A program made the position numbers and the translations under genes. The notes under the pieces were generated by a model that ran no database searches, was not told the origin of the DNA, and saw nothing but the letters and a program-made list of their open reading frames with translations. This document shows positions 1 through 6,880 of a DNA stretch of 8,217 bases, piece by piece. Within the stretch, counting starts at the first letter, position 1. Every line of letters begins with the position of its first letter. The DNA is from Gemmatimonadota bacterium (GTDB lineage Bacteria; GCA-2686955). The stretch lies in NCBI GenBank assembly GCA_026991065.1, contig JALXCG010000114.1, positions 1-8,217 on the forward strand. Reading direction: 5' to 3'.

Positions 1-218
1 CAAGACTTCGCCCCCGCCAAAGCGGCCCCACGGCGAAACCGGCCGGAAATCGGCGGCCTCTTCCGCGCAACTCTTCGCCCCCCCGGGTGTCGTGACGCTT
101 GTTCCAGCGCCCCGGGTTCGGTAGCCTGACCCTTTCATTTTGCTATTCTGCAACCAATCTCGGCCGCGATCCCGGCGATTGCGCATGGCCGCTGACGTTG
201 CCGACCCACTTCGACCGG
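1..218. other. Upstream region without a supported gene
   Basis: This stretch is GC-rich and open in several short frames. The forward frames close at 127-129, 122-124 and near 94. A reverse frame starting at an ATG at 186-184 stays open to the window edge, but its 62 codons have arginine/glycine-rich content that I do not recognise. I see no convincing terminator hairpin followed by a T run. The AT-richer patch around 131-160 stands out and is the best candidate for the operon promoter. The region may include the 3' end of an upstream gene, which cannot be decided from here. Confidence 0.5.
141..149 (+). promoter_or_regulatory. Candidate extended -10 promoter element of the four-gene operon
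   Basis: TGCTATTCT reads as a TGn extension followed by a -10-like hexamer (TATTCT, four of six matches to TATAAT). It lies in a locally AT-rich patch within GC-rich DNA. Transcription would start near 156 and give a leader of about 60 bases before the ATG at 219. No good -35 hexamer sits at 16-18 bases upstream, which an extended -10 can tolerate. The sigma factor preferences of this organism are unknown. Confidence 0.28.
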
Positions 219-1904
219 ATGGTTCCAGTGCCCCCACACAGGCTATTCAGGCTTCCTCCTGTGCTGCTCTGCGCCGCGCTTGGCGGCGGCGTCGCCCTCG
301 GCCAGACCCCTATTAAGGATATTCAAGATGATTCCAGCGGCTACCAGGGTCAAACCCTGACCATCGAAGGGGTGGTCACGGCCGGTTTCGGCAGCATCAC
401 CGACTCCCGCACATCGGTCTATGTGCAGGACGACTCCGGCCGCGGGATCAACGTCTTCTCCTTTGACGCTTATCCGGAATATGCCCGCGGCACCAAGGTG
501 AGCGTGACCGGGCAGATCGACAACTACCAGGCCAACGGCACCGACAATGCGGTGACCGAGATCAAGCCGAGCAGCGGGCCCACGGTGCTGGCCGGCGATC
601 AACCGCTGCCGGCCGCCGCGGAGCTGACCACCGGCGCCGCCAACGATGCCGAGTATGAAGGCACCTATGTCAAGCTCAGCGGCTGGATCACCGACTTCGC
701 CGAGGGCGTGGGCGGCGGCACCAACATCGGCCTGACCGATGCCGACGGCGAGATGACCCTGCGCATCTGGGATGTCGCGGGCCTCGACTTCAGCGGGGTC
801 GATGTCGGCGACTCGATTTCGGCCCTGGGAATCGTTTCCCCCTACCGCAGCGACTTCCAGTTGGTGGTGACCGACCAGAGCGACCTCCGCGTCGGCGGTC
901 CCTACGACACCAGCGGGGGCGGGGAACCGGTTTCCTGCGACAATCCGCTGCCGATCGCCAGCATCCAGGACAGTCTGGAGATCTACAACGGCAAGATCGT
1001 CACCATCCGCGGCATCGTCACGGTGGGCTACGGTCTGATCAGGAACGACTACACCTCGATCTACGTGCAGGACGATTCGGGCCGCGGGATCAATGTTTTC
1101 GATTTCGATCCTCACGCGGACCTGGTGCGCGGCACGGAGGTGTGCATCACCGGCGCGGTCGAGGACTATGTCTCGGCCGGCAATCAGTTCGGCACCACGG
1201 AGCTGACCAATATCACCGAACTCACCGTGCTCAGCACCGGCAACCCGCTGCCGGAGAGCCGCGTGCTTACTGTTGCCGAGGTCAATGATTTCCAGTGGGA
1301 TGGCACCTTGGTCACCGTGAACGGCTGGGTGTCGGAGACTCCGTCCGAAGCGGGCGGCGGCTGGAATGTGAACATCTCGGACGGCTCCGGGAGCACGACG
1401 GTGCGGGTGTGGGATACTACCGGGCTGGGCCCCTACATCGCCGCCAATGTCGCCCGCGACCAGTTGATCCAGGCGACCGGCATCGGCAGCGTCTACAACG
1501 ACGCTTTTCAGGTTCTGCTGAGCTACGAGGAGGATCTGCAACTGACCGGCACCGCTCCTCCGGGGCTCGATACGCTGGAGGTCAACCACGCGGTGGTCAA
1601 GATTCCACGACCGCTCTTCGCGCCGCGCGCCGGAGAGAAGCTGCGGCTGATCTGGAACGCTCCCCCGGCCAGTTATGTCTGGATCCAGGTCTTCGATCTG
1701 GCCGGGCGCTCGGTGGCCACGCTCCTCGAGGGCCCCAACACGCCGCCCTACGGCAACCGCGAACTCTACTGGGATGGCCGCGATCGCCTCAATCAAGCGC
1801 TCGAAGCCGGCACCTATCTTCTCCACATTCGAGCGTCGCAACCCGGCGGCGGCTCGATCACCCACGCTACGGCGCCGATCGTGATTGGAGCCCGTCTTGA
1901 CTAA
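219..1904 (+). CDS. Secreted OB-fold repeat protein with C-terminal FlgD-like Ig domain
   Basis: The predicted product is an exported 561-residue protein. The ATG at 219 is chosen because it puts a signal peptide at the N-terminus: a basic HRLFRLP segment, then a hydrophobic stretch to about residue 28 (ALG-Q). An in-frame TTG at 99 would add 40 residues in front of the signal. No strong Shine-Dalgarno precedes the ATG. Residues 31-225 and 245-442 are two copies of one unit, each containing two OB-like subdomains with conserved GINVF and R(I/V)WD strands. Such OB-like domains occur in secreted nucleases and surface proteins, where binding to nucleic acid is possible but not assured. Residues about 468-561 form a FlgD-type Ig-like domain: VFDLAGRSV at 491-499, WDGRD at 518-522, AGTY at 530-533. 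In FCB-group bacteria such tails are common on exported proteins and resemble type IX sorting domains. No nuclease or other catalytic motif is visible. It overlaps the next gene by 8 bases. Domain assignment is fairly firm; function is unknown. Confidence 0.85.
   Translation: MVPVPPHRLFRLPPVLLCAALGGGVALGQTPIKDIQDDSSGYQGQTLTIEGVVTAGFGSITDSRTSVYVQDDSGRGINVFSFDAYPEYARGTKVSVTGQIDNYQANGTDNAVTEIKPSSGPTVLAGDQPLPAAAELTTGAANDAEYEGTYVKLSGWITDFAEGVGGGTNIGLTDADGEMTLRIWDVAGLDFSGVDVGDSISALGIVSPYRSDFQLVVTDQSDLRVGGPYDTSGGGEPVSCDNPLPIASIQDSLEIYNGKIVTIRGIVTVGYGLIRNDYTSIYVQDDSGRGINVFDFDPHADLVRGTEVCITGAVEDYVSAGNQFGTTELTNITELTVLSTGNPLPESRVLTVAEVNDFQWDGTLVTVNGWVSETPSEAGGGWNVNISDGSGSTTVRVWDTTGLGPYIAANVARDQLIQATGIGSVYNDAFQVLLSYEEDLQLTGTAPPGLDTLEVNHAVVKIPRPLFAPRAGEKLRLIWNAPPASYVWIQVFDLAGRSVATLLEGPNTPPYGNRELYWDGRDRLNQALEAGTYLLHIRASQPGGGSITHATAPIVIGARLD
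309..893 (+). repeat. First copy of the internal double-OB unit
   Basis: This codes for residues 31-225 of the secreted OB-fold protein. It begins PIKDIQD and includes YVQDDSGRGINVF (residues 68-80), which is identical in the second copy. Its second subdomain contains GTYVKLSGWI and LRIWD. The spacing between equivalent residues in the two copies is 214 residues (642 bases). Confidence 0.8.
951..1544 (+). repeat. Second copy of the internal double-OB unit
   Basis: This codes for residues 245-442. It begins PIASIQD and carries the same YVQDDSGRGINVF segment (residues 282-294). Its second subdomain reads GTLVTVNGWV and VRVWD. The two copies align with no gap over the first 41 residues and remain alignable through both subdomains, so this is an in-gene duplication that has since diverged. 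A short linker containing one cysteine separates the copies. Confidence 0.8.
1887..1890 (+). promoter_or_regulatory. Ribosome-binding site deciding the TTG start at 1897
   Basis: GGAG lies 6 bases before the TTG at 1897. It is inside the coding end of the upstream gene. The alternative in-frame TTG at 1885 has no comparable site and would add four residues, so 1897 is preferred. No ATG or GTG is available nearby in this frame. Confidence 0.6.
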
Positions 1905-2805
1905 GGTAGCCGTTACCGCTTCCGTCGCCCTCTCGCTGCTGGCGGCGGTTCCCGCCCGGGCAGCCTTCGACCTGCAGGGGCCAACGCCACGGGCGGTCGC
2001 TCTGGGGGGGGCCGCCTCCGCCATCATCGACGATGCGTCGGCGATCTTCTACAACCCGGCCGGCATCGCCGGGCTGGCGCAGTCCGAGATCGGCTTCGCC
2101 AACAACCGCATCGGCAACTTCGACTTCCTCCAGCACAATCTGGGCTGGGGCGCCACCCACCTGGGGCGCTTCGGCAATCTCGCCGGGGCGGTGCGCTACT
2201 TCCGCACCGAGTCGGCCGGCGGCGAGAAGCTCTCGACCGAGTTGACCGTCTCGCTCGCGCACGGCGTGATGCTGATGGAGGATGTCCACTCCTCGCTGGC
2301 TTTCGGCTGGGCGGCCAACTTCTACAGCCTCGACTTCGGCACTTCCGCCGGGAGCTACATCCCGGGCACCGGTAGTTACGAGGGGGGCTTCGACCTGGGC
2401 AGCGATGCCACGGTCGGTTTCGACGTCGGGGTGCGCGCGTCGCTGGAGAGCCGCACCTTCGTCAGCGCGGTGCTGCGCAACCTGAATCGTCCCACCCTCG
2501 GTGAGACCGACAAGGTTGAGTTGCTGGAGACGCTGGTGTTGGGCGCGGCCTACGAGCCCTATCCCGACGTGCTCACCACCGCCGAGGTGGAGATGCGCTC
2601 CGGCGAGGCGCCGACCACGGTGCGCGCCGGCATGGAGTACCACATCATCGAGCCGCTCACGCTGCGCGCCGGTGTCGGTTCCAATCCCGCGCACTTCTCC
2701 GGTGGTTTCAAGCTCCAGGTCGCCGGTTTCTGGCTCGACTACGCCTACGGTGACCATCCCATCCTCCCCGCATCCCACCACTTCGGGGTGGGGGTTCAGT
2801 TCTGA
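1897..2805 (+). CDS. PorV/PorQ-like outer-membrane beta-barrel protein
   Basis: This is a predicted outer-membrane barrel of 302 residues, a usual size for the PorV/PorQ group. Translation probably starts at TTG 1897. A signal peptide is clear, with a hydrophobic core from about residue 5 and likely cleavage after ARA at 20-22. The mature N-terminus has the family signature: PRAVALGGA, then IIDDASAIFYNPAGIAGL at about 43-60, as in PorV/PorQ, UPF0164 and FadL-type proteins. The rest is alternating short beta strands, and the chain ends in phenylalanine (GVGVQF), a typical barrel-assembly signal. In Bacteroidota, PorV carries type IX secretion substrates at the outer membrane. The neighbouring upstream gene encodes a FlgD-like-tailed secreted protein, so a cargo-shuttle relation is an attractive inference. 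It could instead be a porin or hydrophobic-compound transporter. Its stop overlaps the next start as TGATG. Confidence 0.85.
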   Translation: MTKVAVTASVALSLLAAVPARAAFDLQGPTPRAVALGGAASAIIDDASAIFYNPAGIAGLAQSEIGFANNRIGNFDFLQHNLGWGATHLGRFGNLAGAVRYFRTESAGGEKLSTELTVSLAHGVMLMEDVHSSLAFGWAANFYSLDFGTSAGSYIPGTGSYEGGFDLGSDATVGFDVGVRASLESRTFVSAVLRNLNRPTLGETDKVELLETLVLGAAYEPYPDVLTTAEVEMRSGEAPTTVRAGMEYHIIEPLTLRAGVGSNPAHFSGGFKLQVAGFWLDYAYGDHPILPASHHFGVGVQF

Positions 2806-5351
2806 TGCGCCACGACCCACTCCCCGAACGGGGACGGCAAGGCGGGATGCGCCGGTTTGCAAGAGCCGCGCTCTCGGCGTTCCTGCTGGCGGCTTCGGCC
2901 ACCGCGGCGGGCGCCCAACCCGTCGATATCAACAATGCCGGCCCCGACGAGATCCGCGCGCTCGGCCTGCCCAGCGAGGTGACCGCGGCGCTCCTGGACC
3001 ACCTGAAATACCTGGGGCCTTTCGAGTCTTTCTACGATCTGCGCCAGGTTCCCGGTCTCACCCAGACGATGCTGCGCGACCTTCGCGACAAGGTGGAGAT
3101 CCGCCCGCTGCGCAACCGCGATGTCGATGTGCAGCGGCTGGACCGGCTCTATGAGCAGATCTCGCGCCTGACTTCGCAGGAGGGCGCGAACGAGGCCCTG
3201 ATCGACAGCTACATCGACCAGTTGCGGGTGCCGATCAATCTCGCCACCGCGACCACCGATCAACTGCAGGCCCTGCCGGGTGTGTCGCCGATCGACGCGG
3301 CGGCGATTGTTCGCCACGTGCAGAGCGGGCGCCGGATCCGCTCGGCGCGCGATCTGCGCAGCACGCCGGGGCTCTCCCACTACGGCTGGCGCTCGGCGCG
3401 CGACTACATCCGCTACGACGACGAGATCGGGCGCGGTTTTAGCGGCGATGCGCAGATTCGCTTCACCCGCCCGGTCACTTTCACCGACACCGAGGATATT
3501 TTCCGCGAGGACTACTACAGCGCGGACAACGACTCCACCTACTACAACCAGCAGGCGGTGCGCGACGCCTATTCCCTGCTTGGGCTGGATGCGCAAACGC
3601 CGGAGTTGACGACCAAGATCCGCGGCCGGATGGGGGATGAGTGGGACATCGGGATCATCGCCCACCGCAACGTCTTCGAGCAGGACCGCCTGGAGACGCT
3701 GAAGGCCTACTCGACGATCAAGAATCAGCGGATCGGGCCCTTCAAGCTGGATCGCTTCGTGCTCGGCAACTACTCGCTGGCGATGGGCCAGGGGTTGATT
3801 CTGGAGACCACCGATTTCTTCCGCCCGCGGAAAACCGGCCTGGTCTACGACAAGCGCCAGCAGGGGATCCTGGGTGACATCAGCCGCAGCACCCAGCACA
3901 CGCTGCGCGGCGCGGCGGCCGAGCTGGGGTGGAACAAGTTCCGCCTGATCACCTTCTGGTCCGACAGCGACCGGGACGCGATTCTCGATTCCGCCGGCCA
4001 GGTGCGAGCGCTGGTTACGCTGAATCCGCGGATCGATTCCTACGATTTCCCCGATACGCTGGCGCTCCACCCCGGGCAGCTCGATTCTTCCGACGCCTAT
4101 ATCGCCACCGATGCGGTGCATGAAACAACCTGGGGCGGCAGCCTGCGCTATGAATTCATGCCCGGCACCCATGTGGCGGTTACCGGCTACGAATCGCTCT
4201 ACGATCGCTTCTTTCTCCCCTCGTTCGATGGCGTCATTCTTGATGACGCGATGGACAAAACCGGCCCGGTTGACAATGAGTATCTGCGTTCCAACCAGCT
4301 CAAGGGGAAGTACCGCCGGGTGATCGGTGGTGATGCCCAGGCGGTGTGGAAAAACACGGTCACCCAGGTGGAGTACGGTAAGCAGCAGAACGGTGGCGAT
4401 GCCTTTATCGCCACGGCTTTCGCCCAGTGGTCCAACTTGAATCTGCTGCTCTCTTTCCGCGACTACGACGTGGATTACGACAACCCCTACAACCGCGCTT
4501 TCAGCGAAAAAGAGCGCTACAACGGCACAATCTTCGAGGATCCGTTCCGGCTGACCAATCCGCTCATGGCGGAACTGGCGCTGAACAGCGCTCAGCCGGC
4601 GCCGGAGCGCGGTTTCTATGGGTCCACCCGCTTCCGCCTGCATCGCACGCTGCTGGCGACGGTGGACTACTCCACCTGGATGCGCAAGTCGGATGGTTCC
4701 GCGTTCAAGCGATTGGTGCCGCGGTTGGAGTTCCAGCCAACCTGGCCGATCCGTCTGCAGTGGCGCCACAAGTGGCAGTCGCGGAACGAAGAGGGATTCG
4801 CTGAGACGGTGCAGATCAGCCAGACGGTAGAGGATCGCTTCCGCTTGCGGGTTTTGCTCTCCGATCGCAACAGCGTGGAGTTCCTCTACCACATCGGTTA
4901 CACCCGCTGGCCCTCGCGCGGGCGCCTGGCGGGCACCGCCGACGGCGGTCCGGTCTACCGCGACCCCGACCCCAACGAAAATGTGCCGCTGCAGGGTTCC
5001 GCGACGGAGCCCTCCACGGCGTTGCGGGCGACGATCAGCCATCGCGTCAACGAACGTCTCAAGCTGCGGCTTGGAGCCACCGCTTTCGACGGCTTCTTCT
5101 GGGATTTCGAAGACACCGAGTTCCTGGTGGTCGACGGCGAAGGCACGCGGGTCTGGTTCTCGATCTGGGATCGGCTCTCCGATCACATCTCTCTCTATCT
5201 CAAAGGCGCGTGGCAGCGCAACAACCCCACAACCTGGCGGGATGCGCGTCGCTACAACGGCGAGTTCGAGTTCAACTCTCAGCCCAATGACGCCCCCTTG
5301 GAAATCAGCGAGTCGACCCAGTTCCGGCTCCAGTTGGATTACACATGGTGA
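2805..5351 (+). CDS. Exported helix-hairpin-helix (ComEA-type) protein with predicted outer-membrane beta-barrel
   Basis: The product is 848 residues from ATG 2805, which overlaps the previous stop (TGATG). An ATG at 2847 (residue 15) gives a more typical signal peptide (MRRFARAALSAFLLAA, cleavage near AGAQ) and may be the true start; no strong Shine-Dalgarno settles it. Two ComEA-type HhH domains follow. The first, about residues 39-101, reads VDINNAGPDEI then DLRQVPGL. The second, about 142-204, reads PINLATATTDQL, LPGVS, then DLRSTPGL. A charged helical linker of about 40 residues joins them. From about residue 210 the chain is rich in amphipathic beta strands and aromatic residues, includes LGNYSLAMGQGLIL, and ends LQLDYTW, consistent with a C-terminal barrel. 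Similar HhH-plus-beta proteins are known, mostly as uncharacterised, in Bacteroidota and relatives. In ComEA the HhH pair binds DNA in the periplasm during uptake. Here the hairpins are not perfect GxG motifs, so DNA binding is plausible but unproven. Confidence 0.85.
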   Translation: MRHDPLPERGRQGGMRRFARAALSAFLLAASATAAGAQPVDINNAGPDEIRALGLPSEVTAALLDHLKYLGPFESFYDLRQVPGLTQTMLRDLRDKVEIRPLRNRDVDVQRLDRLYEQISRLTSQEGANEALIDSYIDQLRVPINLATATTDQLQALPGVSPIDAAAIVRHVQSGRRIRSARDLRSTPGLSHYGWRSARDYIRYDDEIGRGFSGDAQIRFTRPVTFTDTEDIFREDYYSADNDSTYYNQQAVRDAYSLLGLDAQTPELTTKIRGRMGDEWDIGIIAHRNVFEQDRLETLKAYSTIKNQRIGPFKLDRFVLGNYSLAMGQGLILETTDFFRPRKTGLVYDKRQQGILGDISRSTQHTLRGAAAELGWNKFRLITFWSDSDRDAILDSAGQVRALVTLNPRIDSYDFPDTLALHPGQLDSSDAYIATDAVHETTWGGSLRYEFMPGTHVAVTGYESLYDRFFLPSFDGVILDDAMDKTGPVDNEYLRSNQLKGKYRRVIGGDAQAVWKNTVTQVEYGKQQNGGDAFIATAFAQWSNLNLLLSFRDYDVDYDNPYNRAFSEKERYNGTIFEDPFRLTNPLMAELALNSAQPAPERGFYGSTRFRLHRTLLATVDYSTWMRKSDGSAFKRLVPRLEFQPTWPIRLQWRHKWQSRNEEGFAETVQISQTVEDRFRLRVLLSDRNSVEFLYHIGYTRWPSRGRLAGTADGGPVYRDPDPNENVPLQGSATEPSTALRATISHRVNERLKLRLGATAFDGFFWDFEDTEFLVVDGEGTRVWFSIWDRLSDHISLYLKGAWQRNNPTTWRDARRYNGEFEFNSQPNDAPLEISESTQFRLQLDYTW

Positions 5352-6733
5352 TGCGAACAAAAGAACAGAAGCTCTTCGCTGCCGCGCTGGCTCTCGGCGC
5401 CTTGGCGCTTCCCGCCCAGGCCATCCTTTTCTCGGATGTGGAGATGGGCGGTGCATTCGATGATGCCGGCGCCCGCGAGGCGGCGATGGCGGGAACCGGG
5501 GCGACGGTCGGCCGGGGCGTGGCGGCAATCTCCAGCAATCCGGCCGGCCTGGCCGGGTTCAAGGGGTTCCAGTTCCAGATTCTGGGCATGCTGCAGACGG
5601 ATGATGAGCGGCGCTCCTATCCGGTGCACGACTCCTTCTCCGGCTACCTGACGGACAACATCTACGCGCTCAACACCGATCGCCACGCCTATCCGGCGCT
5701 GGCGGCGGCCTGGGCGCCGGCGGAGCGGGGACCGGCTTTCGGCTTCTCCTGGCGACCGGCCTATGTGGCGGATTACTCCTACCGGGAAGAGGTGTTGTCG
5801 CCCTGGCGTTTCTCCTCCTTCTTCCCGGAGGAGGTGCGCTCCACTCTGCCCGGTCAGGATGTGGTTCCCGACTACACCGACATGCCGCTGGGGATGAATG
5901 AGTTCATCCAGGATGGTGGCGTCGATGTGCTCACCTTCTCGGCCGGTTTCCAGCTTTTCGATTTCGAGAACTGGGGCCTGGCGCTGGGCGCGGGCTATCA
6001 GTATTTCGACGGCGACATCTCCTCGCGCCGGTCGACCCAGTATGAGCCGGTGACCGTGGTTAACCAGATCACCGGCGAGATCGCGTGGGATGCACCGTTG
6101 CTGCCCTACGACGATCAGAGCCTGGTGGTCGAGACCAGCGGCACCGCCGATGCTTTTCTTGGCAGCATTCGGCTGCAGCTCCTCGATCACGCCGAGTTGG
6201 TTTACTCCTACCGCTCTTCGGTGGAGATGGACTACTCCATCCACAGCGTGGCCACGGTGGGTGATTCGACCGCGGTGAGTAACGGTTCCAGCAGCCCCAC
6301 CTACCCGCCGCTGCACCGTTTCGGGCTGCTGCTGCGCCCCATGAACCGGGTGCGCACCACGCTTGGCGTGCAGATCGACTATGAGCCGTGGGAAGATGAT
6401 GGCGAATTGGCCTCGGGCGTCCCGGTGGACAACGCCACCACTTATCGCGTGGGCGTGGAGCACATTCTCCCCGGCGGGACGCCGTTCCGCTTCGGCTTCA
6501 CCTACGGCACGCCCTACCTCGGCGCCGACCACAATCGCGTCGGTTTCACCGGCGGCACCGGCTTCGGCTTCGGCCCGGCACGGATCGATCTCTCCGGCAT
6601 GGTCACCTATGCCGCGTATCGCTCCGGCGACCTCTTCGACGACGCACTTTTCGGCGCGGATTCCCGCACCGAGAACGATCGTGTGGAGGAGCGGGTTTTC
6701 CGCGTGGTCGCGGCGCTCAACTGGAACTTCTAG
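5345..6733 (+). CDS. PorV/FadL-like outer-membrane beta-barrel protein
   Basis: This predicted outer-membrane protein has 462 residues from ATG 5345. An ATG at 5351 (residue 3) overlaps the upstream stop as TGATG and is an equally good start. The signal peptide is a KEQK basic region, then a long alanine/leucine core with likely cleavage after PAQA at 23-26. The mature N-terminus carries GAREAAMAGTGAT and AISSNPAGLAG (about 42-71), the same signature as the smaller barrel two genes upstream and as FadL/OMPP1-type transporters. The body alternates beta strands with polar loops, and the final residues VVAALNWNF end in phenylalanine as barrels do. It is about 160 residues longer than the other barrel and differs in its loops. 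Substrate is unknown: it may be a transporter, a secretion accessory protein or a partner of the HhH-barrel protein. It is the last gene of the operon. Confidence 0.83.
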   Translation: MVMRTKEQKLFAAALALGALALPAQAILFSDVEMGGAFDDAGAREAAMAGTGATVGRGVAAISSNPAGLAGFKGFQFQILGMLQTDDERRSYPVHDSFSGYLTDNIYALNTDRHAYPALAAAWAPAERGPAFGFSWRPAYVADYSYREEVLSPWRFSSFFPEEVRSTLPGQDVVPDYTDMPLGMNEFIQDGGVDVLTFSAGFQLFDFENWGLALGAGYQYFDGDISSRRSTQYEPVTVVNQITGEIAWDAPLLPYDDQSLVVETSGTADAFLGSIRLQLLDHAELVYSYRSSVEMDYSIHSVATVGDSTAVSNGSSSPTYPPLHRFGLLLRPMNRVRTTLGVQIDYEPWEDDGELASGVPVDNATTYRVGVEHILPGGTPFRFGFTYGTPYLGADHNRVGFTGGTGFGFGPARIDLSGMVTYAAYRSGDLFDDALFGADSRTENDRVEERVFRVVAALNWNF

Positions 6734-6836
6734 GAAGCCGCGCACAGACCGGTTTGATATTGGGTGTCCGTCGGTTTGGTGGCCGGCGGGCGCCCTTTTT
6801 CTTGTAGCGGTGTATCTTCTCGCGCCGGCAGGGAGA

Positions 6837-6872
6837 CTCCAGGGATAGAATTGGTCGTGTAGCTTCCTGGAG
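6837..6872 (+). repeat. Inverted repeat whose right arm covers the protease ribosome-binding site
   Basis: CTCCAGG at 6837-6843 is the exact reverse complement of CCTGGAG at 6866-6872, with a 22-base spacer. The right arm includes GGAG at 6869-6872, which is 8 bases before the ATG at 6881 and is the likely Shine-Dalgarno. In RNA the arms could form a stem hiding the ribosome-binding site. In DNA they could be an operator half-site pair. A chance match of 7 bases in such GC-rich DNA is also possible. Confidence 0.45.
6846..6851 (+). promoter_or_regulatory. Candidate -10 element for the protease gene
   Basis: TAGAAT matches five of six positions of the TATAAT consensus and lies 29 bases before the ATG at 6881. 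No recognisable -35 hexamer is at the proper distance (the 17-base position is CGCCGG). If used, transcription would begin near 6858, inside the spacer of the inverted repeat, leaving only the right arm in the message. Confidence 0.2.
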
Positions 6873-6880
6873 ATCCGCTC

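Larger units (their letters stand above)
6734..6880. other. Intergenic region between the barrel operon and the protease gene
   Basis: This is the only real spacer in the window after the operon starts. It holds two copies of CGGTTTG (6750-6756 and 6772-6778, 22 bases apart), a GC-rich segment followed by five T residues (6781-6800) that does not fold into a convincing terminator, the TAGAAT element and the inverted repeat described separately. GCCGGCG near 6782-6788 could pair with CGCCGGC near 6822-6828 across a 33-base loop, but the T run would then lie inside the loop. Confidence 0.5.

Noticed and set aside
1-186. Reverse open frame from ATG at 186 running off the left edge, as a divergent gene
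   Set aside because: It would begin on the opposite strand with no visible ribosome-binding site. Its 62 codons show no recognisable signal or domain, and open frames of this length are common in this GC-rich DNA.
243-2027. Reverse-strand open frame of 594 codons antisense to the OB-fold gene
   Set aside because: Same explanation: register-matched mirror of a GC-biased gene with well-supported domains on the forward strand.
1867-2862. Reverse-strand open frame of 331 codons antisense to the PorV-like gene
   Set aside because: Register-matched mirror; no domain or signal sequence, and the sense gene is convincing.
2501-3154. Forward open frame of 217 codons spanning the junction of the PorV-like and HhH genes
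   Set aside because: Its arginine/proline/serine-rich translation is typical of an out-of-frame reading of GC-rich genes.
2796-5528. Reverse-strand open frame of 910 codons antisense to the HhH-barrel gene
   Set aside because: It lies in exact codon register with the sense gene, so it exists only because that gene lacks TTA, CTA and TCA codons. Its product is rich in arginine, alanine, valine and histidine, shows no recognisable domain, while the sense product has a signal peptide and clear families.
5339-6745. Reverse-strand open frame of 468 codons antisense to the second barrel
   Set aside because: Register-matched mirror of the sense codons. The sense protein has a signal peptide, family signature and terminal phenylalanine.
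6781-6800. GC-rich segment followed by five T residues as an operon terminator
   Set aside because: The GC part is a near-perfect palindrome without room for a loop (GGGCGCCC), and alternative stems have only three or four pairs, so a normal intrinsic terminator hairpin is not supported.
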